DNA of 64,000 nt from contig NC_005125.1 in assembly GCF_000011385.1 (NCBI RefSeq), positions 1,178,001 to 1,242,000 of the forward strand, read 5' to 3'. The stretch's first letter is position 1; each line of letters starts with the position of its first letter. The position numbers were made by a program, and so were the translations under genes. This DNA is from Gloeobacter violaceus PCC 7421. Lineage in GTDB: Bacteria; Cyanobacteriota; Cyanobacteriia; Gloeobacterales; Gloeobacteraceae. Below are positions 42,289-51,825 of the stretch, one piece after another. The notes below the pieces were generated by a model. The model saw only the letters and a program-made list of their open reading frames with translations. It had not been told where the DNA came from and ran no database searches.

Positions 42289-43842
42289 ATGAGAATCCGT
42301 AGCGCCGTGATGCTGTTCGCCTTGGGTCTGGGGCTATCCCCGGCCCACGCCCAGACCGTCGGCCAGTTGAGCGGCCCGGACGGTCCGAGCACAACCGCCG
42401 CGAGCCTGGACGGACCGCCGGTGCGCGCGACGATGCCGCCGCTGCCGAGCAACGCCGTGCAGCTGCGCATCCAGAGCAACCGCGCCCTGACGCTGCAGGA
42501 TGCCGTCAACACCTCCCTGGGCAACAGTCCGACGCTGCTGATTGCCCGCATTGCCGTCGAGCGCGCCGAGGCGGTCAAGCGGCAGGCCGAAGCGGGGCTG
42601 TTCCCGACGGTGAGCCTCTCGGGCGGCTACTCTTATAACCAATCGCCCCAGGCGGCCATCTCCCGAGCCCTCGTTACCGGTTCGAGCACCACCACCACCG
42701 ACACCACCGCCATCACCCAGAGCCTGATCGGACCGGGACTTTTCAATTCGACCCAGGCAGCCGCCCTCACCGGCCTGCTCTTCGGCGATTCTTCCTCCGG
42801 CGGTGTCAGCAGCGCCTTTTTGTCCGAAAGCGCCATTCTCCAGGGCCAGGTGCGCATCGACTGGAATATCTTTACCAGCGGCCTGGTGGGCAGCCGCATC
42901 CTCGCCGCCCAGGAGAACCTGCAGGCCGCCCGCCTCGACTACGAGCGCACCCGCCAGGATCTGATCAACAACGTCATCGGTGCTTACTACGATCTGCAGG
43001 CCGCCGACGGCAACGTGCAAATCGGCGATGCCGCCGTCAAAAGTGCCGAGGCGAGCCTCAACGACGCGCGCGCCCAGGAGCGGGCCGGGGTGGGCACCCG
43101 CTTCGCGGTGCTGCAGGCGGAGACCCAGCTGGCCAACTCCGTCCAGCAGCGGCTGACCGCGGTCAACCAGCGCGAGATCAACCAGCGCAACCTGGCGCGC
43201 GCCCTCAACTTCCAGGTGCCCACCACCGTCGAGGCGGCCGACCCGGTCGAGGAGACCGGCACCTGGCAGTTGGGCCTCGACGAGACGATTTACCGGGCGC
43301 TTAACAACCGCGTCGAACTGGCCCAACAGGACGCCCTGCGCCGGGCGGCCAAGGCCAACGAAGCGGTCGCCTACGCCTCGGTGGCGCCGCAGATTAGCAT
43401 CTTCGCCACCGGCGACGCCTTCGATAACCTGCTCGATCGCATCGTCGGCATCTACACCGGCTACAGCGCCGGTGCTCAGATCCGCTGGAACGCCTTCGAC
43501 GGCGGTCTGGCCGCCGCCCAGGCCGCCCAGGCGGTCGCCGACGCCAAGACCGCCGAGGCGCGCTTTGTGGACACCTACAACACCATCCGCTTCAGCGTCG
43601 AAAGCTCGATCTCCAGCCTGGAGACGGCCCGCCAGCGCGTCGATTCGGCCACCGCCGCCGTGGCCAGCGCCACCGAGGCCCTGCGCCTGGCCCGGCTGCG
43701 CTTCCAGGCGGGGGTGGGCACCCAGACCGACGTGATCACCTCCGACCGCGATCTGACCCAGGCACGGGTCAACCGGCTGATCGCGGTCATCGACTACAAC
43801 CGGGCGCTCGCCGCCATCCGCCGGTCCGTGGGCATTCTGTAG
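42289..43842 (+). CDS. TolC-type outer membrane efflux protein
   Basis: The 517-residue protein has a signal peptide (MRIRSAVMLFALGLGLSPAHAQ) and two OEP repeats of about 200 residues. They contain RALTLQDAVNTSLGNSPTLLIARIAVERAEAVKRQAEAGLFPTVSLSGGYSYN and the second half with TIYRALNNRVELAQQDALRRAAKANEAVAYASVAPQISIFA, with long coiled helices between. It would form the trimeric outer-membrane channel of a type I or RND export system. GAGGGG sits upstream of ATG 42289. A GNAT gene follows on the same strand. Confidence 0.92.
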   Translation: MRIRSAVMLFALGLGLSPAHAQTVGQLSGPDGPSTTAASLDGPPVRATMPPLPSNAVQLRIQSNRALTLQDAVNTSLGNSPTLLIARIAVERAEAVKRQAEAGLFPTVSLSGGYSYNQSPQAAISRALVTGSSTTTTDTTAITQSLIGPGLFNSTQAAALTGLLFGDSSSGGVSSAFLSESAILQGQVRIDWNIFTSGLVGSRILAAQENLQAARLDYERTRQDLINNVIGAYYDLQAADGNVQIGDAAVKSAEASLNDARAQERAGVGTRFAVLQAETQLANSVQQRLTAVNQREINQRNLARALNFQVPTTVEAADPVEETGTWQLGLDETIYRALNNRVELAQQDALRRAAKANEAVAYASVAPQISIFATGDAFDNLLDRIVGIYTGYSAGAQIRWNAFDGGLAAAQAAQAVADAKTAEARFVDTYNTIRFSVESSISSLETARQRVDSATAAVASATEALRLARLRFQAGVGTQTDVITSDRDLTQARVNRLIAVIDYNRALAAIRRSVGIL

Positions 43843-43924
43843 GGCGCCATCGGTCTTTGCGCAGCGCAAAAAGCGCTGTACCCTTAGAGGCATACCACTG
43901 GCGTTGGTACCGGGAGGCAGTCCG

Positions 43925-44515
43925 ATGCCACAGGCTTCTTTGCTGCAGGAGGTGCCGGAGGAACCCTGGCGGTTGCGCAGCGGTGTCGAGGCTTTGCTGA
44001 GACCTTTGCGCCCCTCGGACCTGGAGTTGCACTGGGGGCTTTTTCATAACTGCTCGACCCAATCGCTTTACCAACGCTTCTTCCAGGCTCCCGAGCGCTC
44101 GAAGGTGACCGACTCGGAGGTGGCGCGCTTTACCGACTTTGACCGCAGCCGCGAGCTGGCGGTGACGGCGGTGCAGACCACCGGCGGCGGACCGGAGTTG
44201 GGGGTGGTGCGGCTGGTCCGCCTGGGCAGCGATATTTTTGAATTTGCGGTGCTGATTGCCGACCCCTGGCACCGCCAGGGTCTGGGCCGCAAGCTGGTGC
44301 AAAAGGCGATCGCCGTCGCCGCCGCCGGTCAGGTGCGGCGACTGGAGGGCTATGTGCTCGCTTCGAATCGGCCGATGCTCACCCTGTGCCGCCAGTTGGG
44401 TTTTGTCCTCGAACGGCTTGGCGGCGAAGGCCTTTACCAGGTGCATCTCGAAGTGGAAGGTGACGGCTGTCCAACTGTCACCGGCAGCAGTCCGATCGCC
44501 CGTGCCGACCGGTAG
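43925..44515 (+). CDS. GNAT-family N-acetyltransferase
   Basis: The 196-residue protein has the GNAT core: EALLRPLRPSDLELHWGLFHNCSTQSLYQRFFQ at the N-terminus, GVVRLVRLGSDIFEFAVLIADPWHRQGLGRKLVQKAIAVAAAGQVRRLEGYVLASNRPMLTLCRQLGF with the Q/R-x-x-G-x-G/A acetyl-CoA site (RQGLGRKL). This resembles the C-terminal acetyltransferase part of PatZ/Pka-type protein acetylases, which are otherwise fused to an acyl-CoA synthetase; here it is free. ATG 43925 is chosen because the upstream codons are not conserved-looking. An acyltransferase gene follows at 44550. Confidence 0.82.
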   Translation: MPQASLLQEVPEEPWRLRSGVEALLRPLRPSDLELHWGLFHNCSTQSLYQRFFQAPERSKVTDSEVARFTDFDRSRELAVTAVQTTGGGPELGVVRLVRLGSDIFEFAVLIADPWHRQGLGRKLVQKAIAVAAAGQVRRLEGYVLASNRPMLTLCRQLGFVLERLGGEGLYQVHLEVEGDGCPTVTGSSPIARADR

Positions 44516-44549
44516 TCTGGACGCATTGAGCGCGACGCATTGACTTGTT

Positions 44550-45935
44550 ATGACTTTCCGACTTGCCGTCCAGGCCCGACCGCCGCTGGCCTTTGTTCCC
44601 CCCACCCTCAATCCGCTGCTGCTGAAGGCTCTGCCGGCGGCACTCCCCTGGTGGTTGCGCCTGGCGACGCCCCTGGCCGACTGTCGCACCGAACACGTCG
44701 AGCGGCTGGTGGCGCTGTACCGGGATTTTCAGGCGGGCAAGGCGCGGTTTTTACTCGCCTTTCGCCATCCGACCACCTACGACCCGTTTGCAATGGGCTA
44801 TCTGCTCTCCCAGGCGGTGCCCCGAAAAGCCCGCGAGCAGGGCGTGCAGTTGAACGGCCCGGTGCACGCCCACTTTCTGTACGACCGGGGCATTCCCCTG
44901 TGGGCGGGACGGGCGGTGGGCTGGTTGTTGCCGCGGGTCGGGGGCATTTCGATCCAGCGCGGCCGCTTCGACCGGCTGGGCCTGCGCACCGCCCGCGAGC
45001 TGTTCGCCTTCGGCAGCCTGCCCATCGCGGCCGCTCCCGAAGGCGGCACCAACGCCCACAGCGAGATCGTCGGTCCCCTGGAGCCGGGGGTCGCCCAGTT
45101 GGGCTTCTGGTGCGCGGAGGATCTGGCGGCGGCCGGTCGCCCCGAGGCGGTCTATATCGTGCCGGTGGGCATCCGTTACAGCTATATCGACGCGCCCTGG
45201 GCTGCCCTCGAGCGGTTGCTCGACACCCTCGAAGCGGACGTGGGCTGCAAACCCGCCCCCAAAGGCGACCGCTACGAGCGGCTGCTGGCGGTGGGCGAGC
45301 AGTTGCTTGCCCAGATGGAAAGCTTTTATTCGCGCTTCTACCGCCGCCACCTGCCTTCCCCGGCCCCCGGCGAACCGGCAGCCGGGTTCGATGAGCGCCT
45401 GACCCGTTTGCTCGAAGCGGCCTTGCAGGTGGCGGAAGAATTTTTCGACCTGAGCGCCAAGGGCAACCTGATCGACCGCTGCCGCCGTATCGAGCAGGCG
45501 GGCTTCGAGCGGATCTTTCGCGAAGACCTCAAAGACGGCGGCCCCGGGCTCAGCCCCACCGAGCGCGGCCTGGCCGATCGCCTGGCCGAGGAGACCGATT
45601 TGCGCATGTGGCACATGCGGCTGGTCGAAAACTTTGTCGCCGTCAACGGCAACTACGTGCGCAGCAAACCGACCGCCGAGCGTTTCGCCGAGACCGCCCT
45701 CATCGCCCTGCGCACCGTGCAGAGCCTCAAAGGGGACAATCCCTTCGAAGCATTCAACCTGGGCAAGCAGCGGGTCCACCTCACCGTGGCCGCGCCCCTC
45801 TCGGTGCGCGAACGGCTCGCCGCCTACCAGTCCAGCCGCCAGGGAGCCCGCCGGGAGGTCGCCCGGCTGACCGGCGATTTGCAGGCGGCTCTCGAAGCGA
45901 TGATCGATCAGGTGCCGGGGCAGACTCCGCTCTGA
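44550..45935 (+). CDS. PlsC-type glycerol/phospholipid acyltransferase, long form
   Basis: The 461-residue protein has the acyltransferase block I HPTTYDPFAMGY (HX4D), block II around RVGGISIQRGRFDR, and block III FGSLPIAAAPEGGTN (EGG[TR]). These mark the 1-acyl-glycerol-3-phosphate acyltransferase superfamily. The C-terminal 220 residues (PAAGFDERLTRLLEAALQVAEEFFDL onward) are helical and extra compared with typical PlsC, which is about 250 residues. ATG 44550 is the only convincing start. It lies between a GNAT gene and an acyl-CoA synthetase, all on plus, suggesting a fatty-acid- or lipid-processing unit. Confidence 0.82.
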   Translation: MTFRLAVQARPPLAFVPPTLNPLLLKALPAALPWWLRLATPLADCRTEHVERLVALYRDFQAGKARFLLAFRHPTTYDPFAMGYLLSQAVPRKAREQGVQLNGPVHAHFLYDRGIPLWAGRAVGWLLPRVGGISIQRGRFDRLGLRTARELFAFGSLPIAAAPEGGTNAHSEIVGPLEPGVAQLGFWCAEDLAAAGRPEAVYIVPVGIRYSYIDAPWAALERLLDTLEADVGCKPAPKGDRYERLLAVGEQLLAQMESFYSRFYRRHLPSPAPGEPAAGFDERLTRLLEAALQVAEEFFDLSAKGNLIDRCRRIEQAGFERIFREDLKDGGPGLSPTERGLADRLAEETDLRMWHMRLVENFVAVNGNYVRSKPTAERFAETALIALRTVQSLKGDNPFEAFNLGKQRVHLTVAAPLSVRERLAAYQSSRQGARREVARLTGDLQAALEAMIDQVPGQTPL

Positions 45936-46028
45936 CGCCTGAAAAACTGTCCCAACCCCCGGCGCCACAATCGCAGCCACGCCCTACAGTAAAGCCAATC
46001 CCACCGCAACCAGCAGGAGCCCTCCCCT

Positions 46029-47540
46029 ATGAACCTCGCCCATTTGCTCGACGACCAACTGCGCCACCGCCCCGAAAAAGTGGCTTTCGAGGGCGACGGG
46101 CGCTCGCTTTCCTATGCGCAACTGGCGCACCTGAGCGAGAATTTTGCCGCCTCGCTTACCACTGCCGGGTACGGCCCCGGCGATCGCATCGCGGTAGTGC
46201 TGCCCAACGTGCCGGAGTACGCCCTGGCCATGTTCGCGCTGTGGCGGCGGGGGGCGGTGCCGGTGCTGATCAATCCGCAGTTGACCGGCCGCGAACTGGA
46301 CTATATTCTCCGTGATTCGCAGGCGCGGGCGGTGATCTTGCCCGAGGCGCTCCTCGGGGTCCTCGCACCGCTGCGCTCCGAGTTGCCCAACCTGCGGGCG
46401 ATCGTGCTCGGTGTGCCCGCAGATGAAGATCTGAACTTCGCCGGGCTCGCTGCCACCCCCGGCCAGTGTCCTGTAGCCGAGCGCCACGGCGACGACATCG
46501 CCCAGATGATGTACACCAGCGGCACCACCGGTACCCCGAAAGGTGCGCTCATCAGCCACGGCAACCTGCTCGCCAACGCCCGCTCGGGCATCGAGCGGCT
46601 CTCCGTCACCGGCGACGATCACCTGTTCTGCATCCTGCCCGTTTTTCACGCCTTCGCCTTTACCGCGGCACTGGTGATCATGCCCTTGGTCGGCGGGTCG
46701 GTCAGCTTTGAGTACCGCCTGAGCCCCAAAAAGCTGATGGAGCATCTGAGCGATCCACGGGTCAGCGTGATGGTAGCGGTGCCCAGTCTGCTCTCGACAA
46801 TCTTGCGCTTCCCGACCGAACTGAAGCTCTCCGCTGCGCTGCGCTGCATCCTCTGCGGCGGCGGTCCGTTGCCGCCCCAACTGGAGGCGGCCTTCGCCCA
46901 GCGCTTCGGCGATCTGGTCCGCCAGGGCTACGGCATGACCGAATGCTCGCCCTACGCCGCCTTTAGCCCCCCGGACCGGCCCAGCAAACCCGGCTCGATC
47001 GGATTGCCCATGCCCCAGGGGCACAAACTGGCGGTCCGCGACCCGATCTCGGGCGATTTTGCGGCACCGGGCACAGTGGGCGAACTGGTCGTCTCCGGTC
47101 CCCATGTCTTCAAAGGCTACTGGAACCAACCCGAGGCCACCTCCGAAGCTTTCGTCGAGGGCTGGCTACGCTCCGGCGATCTGGGCTATATCGACGAGGA
47201 GGGCTACTTCTTCCTGGTCGATCGCCTCAAGGACATGATTATCGTGGGCGGCGAGAAGGTCTATTCCCGCGAAGTCGAGGACGTGCTCCTCGCTTTTGCG
47301 CCGCTGCGGGAAGTGGCGGTGGTTGGGCAGCCGGATCCCGACAAGGGCGAAATCGTGCGTGCGTTCGTCAGTCTGCAGGAGGGAGCCGCCATCGGTGAGG
47401 AAGAAATTATCCGCTTCGCCCGCGAAAGGCTCGCCCCCGTCAAAGTGCCCAGATCGATCACCGTTTTGGCAGAACTGCCCAAATCGGCGACCGGCAAAAT
47501 TCTGAAGCGCGAACTGCGCAAACAGTTCGCACCGAAGTGA
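46029..47540 (+). CDS. Fatty acyl-CoA synthetase-like AMP-dependent ligase
   Basis: The 503-residue ligase has the ANL motifs MMYTSGTTGTPKGALISHGN, GYGMTECSPYAAFS, the hinge WLRSGDLGYIDEEGYFFLVDRLKDMIIVGGEKVYSREVEDVLL, and PKSATGKILKREL with the catalytic lysine. This arrangement is that of long-chain acyl-CoA synthetases. It would activate fatty acids with ATP and CoA. A GAGCCCTCCC-type upstream region precedes ATG 46029. It is related to, but clearly distinct from, the malonyl-CoA-synthetase-like gene at 24678. Confidence 0.88.
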   Translation: MNLAHLLDDQLRHRPEKVAFEGDGRSLSYAQLAHLSENFAASLTTAGYGPGDRIAVVLPNVPEYALAMFALWRRGAVPVLINPQLTGRELDYILRDSQARAVILPEALLGVLAPLRSELPNLRAIVLGVPADEDLNFAGLAATPGQCPVAERHGDDIAQMMYTSGTTGTPKGALISHGNLLANARSGIERLSVTGDDHLFCILPVFHAFAFTAALVIMPLVGGSVSFEYRLSPKKLMEHLSDPRVSVMVAVPSLLSTILRFPTELKLSAALRCILCGGGPLPPQLEAAFAQRFGDLVRQGYGMTECSPYAAFSPPDRPSKPGSIGLPMPQGHKLAVRDPISGDFAAPGTVGELVVSGPHVFKGYWNQPEATSEAFVEGWLRSGDLGYIDEEGYFFLVDRLKDMIIVGGEKVYSREVEDVLLAFAPLREVAVVGQPDPDKGEIVRAFVSLQEGAAIGEEEIIRFARERLAPVKVPRSITVLAELPKSATGKILKRELRKQFAPK

Positions 47541-47574
47541 GTCGGACGAGGTAGGTATACCCCTGGTCGCGGCC

Positions 47575-48015
47575 CTATTTGCGCTGGCCCTGGCCGGGGG
47601 TCACAGCCGTCTCCCCCAGCTTCAAGGTGGCGGTGGTGACGTTGGTACCGCGCTTGAGGTCGGCGCGCACATTGGTAAACCGCTCGATCTGATCGCCTTC
47701 ACGCCTGACCACGTAACTGCGCTCGTAGACGCCGGGTTTGACTTCTTCCATGGGCAGTGGATCCGTCGAACCGGGGACAGTCAGGAAGGCCTTGGAATTG
47801 GCGGTACCTTCTACCTTGAACATCAGCTTCGTCCCCGGATCGTACTTGTCGCTGGGGGTGACTACGAAGCTGTTGATCTGCACCACTTCCGGACGGCGCT
47901 CGGCAGGCACCTGGGCTACCTCGAAGACTGGCCCGGCCTGGACCGCTACCGACAGCAGCGTGCCTTGGGCAATTGCTGCCGCCGCTAGAAAACGGACGAA
48001 ATGACAATTCGACAT
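47575..48015 (-). CDS. Secreted protein of unknown function
   Basis: The 146-residue protein has a signal peptide (FLAAAAIAQGTLLSVAVQA), and the mature part of about 118 residues is beta-rich: VVQINSFVVTPSDKYDPGTKLMFKVEGTANSKAFLTVPGSTDPLPMEEVKPGVYERSYVVRREGDQIERFTNVRADLKRG. This resembles a small Ig-like or cystine-free beta-sandwich. AAGGAG lies 8 bases before ATG 48015. The gene is monocistronic and convergent with the acyl-CoA synthetase. No family was recognised. Confidence 0.7.
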   Translation of the reverse strand: MSNCHFVRFLAAAAIAQGTLLSVAVQAGPVFEVAQVPAERRPEVVQINSFVVTPSDKYDPGTKLMFKVEGTANSKAFLTVPGSTDPLPMEEVKPGVYERSYVVRREGDQIERFTNVRADLKRGTNVTTATLKLGETAVTPGQGQRK

Positions 48016-48483
48016 AATGACTCCTTGCGTGCACTACGGCAAGCATCGACGTCGGGATCGATTGCGCCGCCGTTATCGATATCAATTACACGCGATTGTG
48101 GCGATAGGTCCGTCTATCTTTCGGTGGAAAGCAGCGAAGTCTTTGGGAGGAGTATACCGCAGTTTATTGCCGGTCTTCAATTGTTATGAATCCCCTCTGC
48201 AAGGTATGTCTTCTCTTCATGATTCTTGACACCTTTTTGATAGACAAATTACCCAAAGGCCTTGTGCTGCTTCTGTCTGCGCGGAATGGCGGGTGTAGAT
48301 TGCAACTGCTGATCGGCGATACTTTCCCGAGGATTAGTTGCGGCGGTGCGAACTTATTCGAGGTTAATTGCCCTCTCGATAGGGGCTGTCAAGCCCCCAA
48401 AAACCTTTGCTCAAGCAGATTTAATTGTTCGCCGGCTCAGACCTGTGGTATGGTTTCCCAGACGAAACAGTGAGAAGTCCGCA
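48016..48483. other. Intergenic region upstream of rlpA with a small hairpin
   Basis: The 468-base divergent intergenic region carries a stem (GGGGCT at 48382-48387 with AGCCCC at 48392-48397) about 90 bases before the rlpA-like start. It has low coding potential and AT-rich stretches (48190-48260), suitable for promoters of the two divergent genes. I saw no homologue of a known RNA. Confidence 0.4.
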
Positions 48484-49401
48484 ATGGTCAACTCCATCCG
48501 AGACCTCATTGTTGCGCTATCTTGCGTGGCAATGCTCAACGTCGCTGCGGCAAGCGCCCAGGTCCGCACGGTCCAGGATCTTCCGGTGGCGGGTGGATGG
48601 CTCAAATCGATGCAACAGAGCCTCCAGCAACCGGCCGGCACCCCAACTCCCGATCAACTCCCGCTGAAGATGGGCGGGGCGGTTCCCCCTGCCACCCGTG
48701 CCGCCGCCCGCATTCAGGACATGCCCGAGTACCAGACCACCGTCGTCTACCTGGGCGATCTGCCCTTGCTCTCCGTGGCGACGGCCGAGGAACCGGCGAT
48801 CTTGCGGGCCAGCTTGATCAGCTCTCGAGTCAACCAGTTGCAATGGGATCAAATTCCCGGCGAGTCGATTCGCATCACCCACGACGGCAAGTCCTACTCG
48901 CTGGTCGCCGGTAAGGACCAGACACTGATCACCATCGACCGGAGCATTCGTCTGAGCCGCACCGAGGCGATTTCCGACAAAGCGGCGGCTCTGCAAATCG
49001 CCAACCGCCTGCGCCGCTACTTCGGCAACGCGCCGGAACTGACCGACGCCCCGCCCGAGCCACCCTCGTTGATCGCCGCGATCAGCGTCTCGATCAGCGA
49101 CACGGTCGTGCATGTCTTCCAGGGGGTCGCCTCCTGGTATGGCCACACATTTTTGAACCGGCGCACCTCCAGCGGTACGGTACTGCGCGAGGACAGCCTG
49201 ATTGCCGCCCACCCCGCCTTGCCCTTCGGCACCCAGCTGCGGGTCACCAACCTCGGCAACGGCCGGCAGGTGACCGTCAAGGTCCAAGATCGCGGGCCAT
49301 TTATCCGGGGGCGGGTGATCGACCTGTCGCCGCGGGCCGCCCAGCTGCTCGGCATGGTCAGCTCCGGCCTCGCCCGGGTCAAAGTCGAAGTGATCCGCTA
49401 G
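48484..49401 (+). CDS. rlpA: RlpA-like septal ring lytic transglycosylase family protein
   Basis: The 305-residue protein has a signal peptide (LIVALSCVAMLNVAAASAQ), a roughly 190-residue variable part with an uncharacterised beta-rich segment, and the C-terminal RlpA double-psi beta-barrel: VFQGVASWYGHTFLNRRTSSGTVLREDSLIAAHPALPFGTQLRVTNLGNGRQVTVKVQDRGPFIRGRVIDLSPRAAQLLGM. The catalytic Asp and the GPF.RGR.IDLS motif are present. RlpA cleaves denuded glycan strands at septa. ATG 48484 is preferred because the preceding 46 codons do not encode a signal peptide or homologous sequence. Confidence 0.88.
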   Translation: MVNSIRDLIVALSCVAMLNVAAASAQVRTVQDLPVAGGWLKSMQQSLQQPAGTPTPDQLPLKMGGAVPPATRAAARIQDMPEYQTTVVYLGDLPLLSVATAEEPAILRASLISSRVNQLQWDQIPGESIRITHDGKSYSLVAGKDQTLITIDRSIRLSRTEAISDKAAALQIANRLRRYFGNAPELTDAPPEPPSLIAAISVSISDTVVHVFQGVASWYGHTFLNRRTSSGTVLREDSLIAAHPALPFGTQLRVTNLGNGRQVTVKVQDRGPFIRGRVIDLSPRAAQLLGMVSSGLARVKVEVIR

Positions 49402-49453
49402 CGCCCGCCGGCGTTCCATTGCCCACCGGGCGGCAGGCCGATGGCTGCAGGCT

Positions 49454-51409
49454 ATGCTTGTGCTCATGAGCGCGACAGGCCCAAAAAACCGCTGGACGGG
49501 AGCCCTGGTGGGGCTGGGTTGGGGAGCCGTCTGGGGTTTGTTGGTGCCGCTGACGCCCCTCGCTTCGCTCGATCGCCAGAGCCGCGACTGGCTCTCGCGC
49601 TGGCAGCTTCAGGCGTCGCTCCCCGAGGCAGTGACGATCGTCGGCATCGACGGCGAGCTGGAAGACCGCCGCACCAGCGACAGGCGACTGCCGGATTTTT
49701 ATCTGGAACCCGACACTTACGCGGTGCTGCTGGAGCGCCTGCTCGGCGATGCGAAGGCAAAGGCGGTGCTGCTGGCGCTGCCGCGCAGCTTCAGCAAAGT
49801 CAGCGGCATCGGCGAGCAGGACCGCCGTCTGCGCGCGGTGATCGACCGCTACAACGGGCGGGTGGTGCTGGAGGCGGTACCTTTTAACGGCGAGGTGGAC
49901 ATCTTCAACAACCTGTTGCCCTACGGCGACGACCTGCGCCTCACTGTACCGCTCGAGCAGATGGTCGGGGTGCGCCAGTTTCTGGAGGACCCGGACGGGA
50001 TCGTGCGGCGCACCCGCACCGAGGTCAATCTCGATCGCGCCGACGGCGGCGGCATCCAGACGTTTTTCTCGGCGGACTTTCTGGCGGTGCGCAAGTTTTT
50101 GGGCCGCTCACCGCGCGGCTTCGGGCCGGATGAGCGCATCCATTACTACGGTCCGGCAGGCACGTTTGTGCGCTATCCGGTGGAGCAGATCTGTCCTCCC
50201 AGCCCGCTGGAGGGTTGCATGCCGCTAAAAGACCCGGCCATTCTCAAGCATTTCACCGGCAAGCTAGTGATCGTCGGCCACGTCGACGGCCATCCCGAGG
50301 CAAGCATCGTACAGACCCCCTTTGGGCCGATGGACGCGCTCAACGTGCACGCCAATCTGGTGGCGGATCTGCTGCAGGGACACACCGACCGGGTGCTGCC
50401 GCCCCTTTGGGATCTGGTCTTGATTTTGAGTTTCGGGGTGCTGAGCGGCTGGTGCCTCGACCAGCGCTACGCCCGCTGGCTTGCCCCGGCGCTTTTGGTC
50501 GGTTTCGCCGCGGTCGTGTTTGCCGCCCTGCGCGCGGAGCCGACGCTGCTGTTGCCGGTGCTGCCGCCGCTTGCGGCCTTTGTCTTTACGGGCAACACGC
50601 TCTTTTATCTGCGGGCTCGTGCGGCTACCCGCGCCCGCCTCGCCGCCCAGCAGGAGGAGATCAACCGCCTGCGGCGGGCCGAGCGCGAGGCCATCCTCAA
50701 GCAGGCCAAGAAGCTGTTGTTCCGGGTGGCCACCGACATCCACGACCGGCCGCTGCAGGAGTTGAAGCTGGTGATGGACAATCTCGAAACCTTGCTGCTC
50801 ACGCTGCCCGGCCACTCTTCGGAGGCGCATGCCGTCGATGAGGCCCTGGCGGCTCTGCAGCAGGTCGGCCGGGCGATCCGCGTCGAATTGAACGATCTGA
50901 GGCAGGTGGCGGCCAAACTCGAAATCACCCCTTCGCTCAAGGACGGCCTGCACGCCGGTTTGCACGCGGAACTCGACCGGCTCCTGGACGCGGGCGAGTT
51001 GACGCTGACTGTCGAGCGCGACATCATGCCCCTGGAGGAACCGAGTGCGGACAGCACCTGGCTGGATGCCCGCGAGGACTTGTTTCGCTTTTTTAAAGAA
51101 GCGCTTGCCAACGTCATTCGCCACGCCCAGCCGCACGGAGCCCGCCGGGTGCGCGTCGAGCTGGAGCAACAGGGCACCGAGGCCCATCTGGTGGTCGAAA
51201 ACGACGGACCACCCCTCGCGGCTTCGGCCGGCGGCGGCGGTTACGGCACCAAGGTCATGAACACCATCGCCGGGGAACTGCCTTCGGGAAGCTGGCAGCG
51301 CACCGACCGGGCGCAGGGAGGGGTTGCGGTCACCCTGTCGTGGCAAATGCCGACGACGATGGCGGCAGAGGCTTCGACAGCCCAGCAGCCGAGCCTGGTC
51401 GATCGTTAA
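49454..51409 (+). CDS. CHASE2-domain sensor histidine kinase
   Basis: The 651-residue protein has an N-terminal membrane segment (GALVGLGWGAVWGLLVPL), an extracytoplasmic CHASE2 domain (about 45-310; VTIVGIDGELEDRR, EDPDGIVRRTRTEV), three or more membrane helices (about 320-385; PLWDLVLILSFGVLSGWCLD), a coiled segment and a kinase core. The phospho-accepting site resembles HisKA_3-type (ATDIHDRPLQELKLVMDNLE). HATPase motifs are FFKEALANVIRHAQ (N box) and GGGGYGTKVMNTIAGEL (G box). No response regulator is adjacent. The ligand is unknown. Start ATG 49454 or 49478-region alternatives are possible. Confidence 0.88.
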   Translation: MLVLMSATGPKNRWTGALVGLGWGAVWGLLVPLTPLASLDRQSRDWLSRWQLQASLPEAVTIVGIDGELEDRRTSDRRLPDFYLEPDTYAVLLERLLGDAKAKAVLLALPRSFSKVSGIGEQDRRLRAVIDRYNGRVVLEAVPFNGEVDIFNNLLPYGDDLRLTVPLEQMVGVRQFLEDPDGIVRRTRTEVNLDRADGGGIQTFFSADFLAVRKFLGRSPRGFGPDERIHYYGPAGTFVRYPVEQICPPSPLEGCMPLKDPAILKHFTGKLVIVGHVDGHPEASIVQTPFGPMDALNVHANLVADLLQGHTDRVLPPLWDLVLILSFGVLSGWCLDQRYARWLAPALLVGFAAVVFAALRAEPTLLLPVLPPLAAFVFTGNTLFYLRARAATRARLAAQQEEINRLRRAEREAILKQAKKLLFRVATDIHDRPLQELKLVMDNLETLLLTLPGHSSEAHAVDEALAALQQVGRAIRVELNDLRQVAAKLEITPSLKDGLHAGLHAELDRLLDAGELTLTVERDIMPLEEPSADSTWLDAREDLFRFFKEALANVIRHAQPHGARRVRVELEQQGTEAHLVVENDGPPLAASAGGGGYGTKVMNTIAGELPSGSWQRTDRAQGGVAVTLSWQMPTTMAAEASTAQQPSLVDR

Positions 51410-51417
51410 AAAGGCTT

Positions 51418-51642
51418 TTAGGGGTCGCTAGGGTCGGAGCGCAGATAAAATTCTTCCACCTGGGCCAGAAAATCCGCGGCGTACCCCGGGCAGTCGCGGC
51501 GGTACTGGGAGGCGAAGCACTCGCGGCAACCGGTTTTTTCAAGCAGGTGATCCGCGGTAAAGACCGGCCAGAAACCCTTGGTCGATTGGCCGCATACCGG
51601 ACAGGGGTGCAGAGGCAGTGCCTTGCGGGGCAGTTCCTTCAT
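51418..51642 (-). CDS. Small CxxC protein, zinc-ribbon-like
   Basis: The 74-residue protein has two cysteine pairs, CPVCG at the N-terminal part and CRECF about 25 residues later (LHPCPVCGQSTKGFWPVFTADHLLEKTGCRECFASQYRRDC). They could bind one zinc. ATG 51642 is preferred over a start at 51786 because it fits the small zinc-ribbon architecture. It is convergent with the histidine kinase gene and spans only 225 bases. No function is assigned. Confidence 0.5.
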   Translation of the reverse strand: MKELPRKALPLHPCPVCGQSTKGFWPVFTADHLLEKTGCRECFASQYRRDCPGYAADFLAQVEEFYLRSDPSDP

Positions 51643-51825
51643 GCCGATCCAGGTTAGCAGCGTCAGGAGAAAATCACCCCTCAAAATGTTGCCTGCCGAG
51701 AATAGTCCCGGAGCATTGCCACAAAACGCTGAGTGCGCTTGATAGATTGGGGCTGGCAAATATACCTGCCCGACGCCAGTCCTCATTCCTAAAGCTACGC
51801 CAATCGTGAGTTGGGGAAAGCAAAA

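Noticed and set aside
42334-43893. 519-codon open frame antisense to tolC
   Set aside because: The TolC protein has a signal peptide and OEP repeats, whereas the antisense product is low-complexity.
48186-48473. 95-codon open frame upstream of the rlpA-like gene
   Set aside because: It has a hydrophobic start but no ribosome-binding site and no family similarity; it lies in the divergent promoter region.
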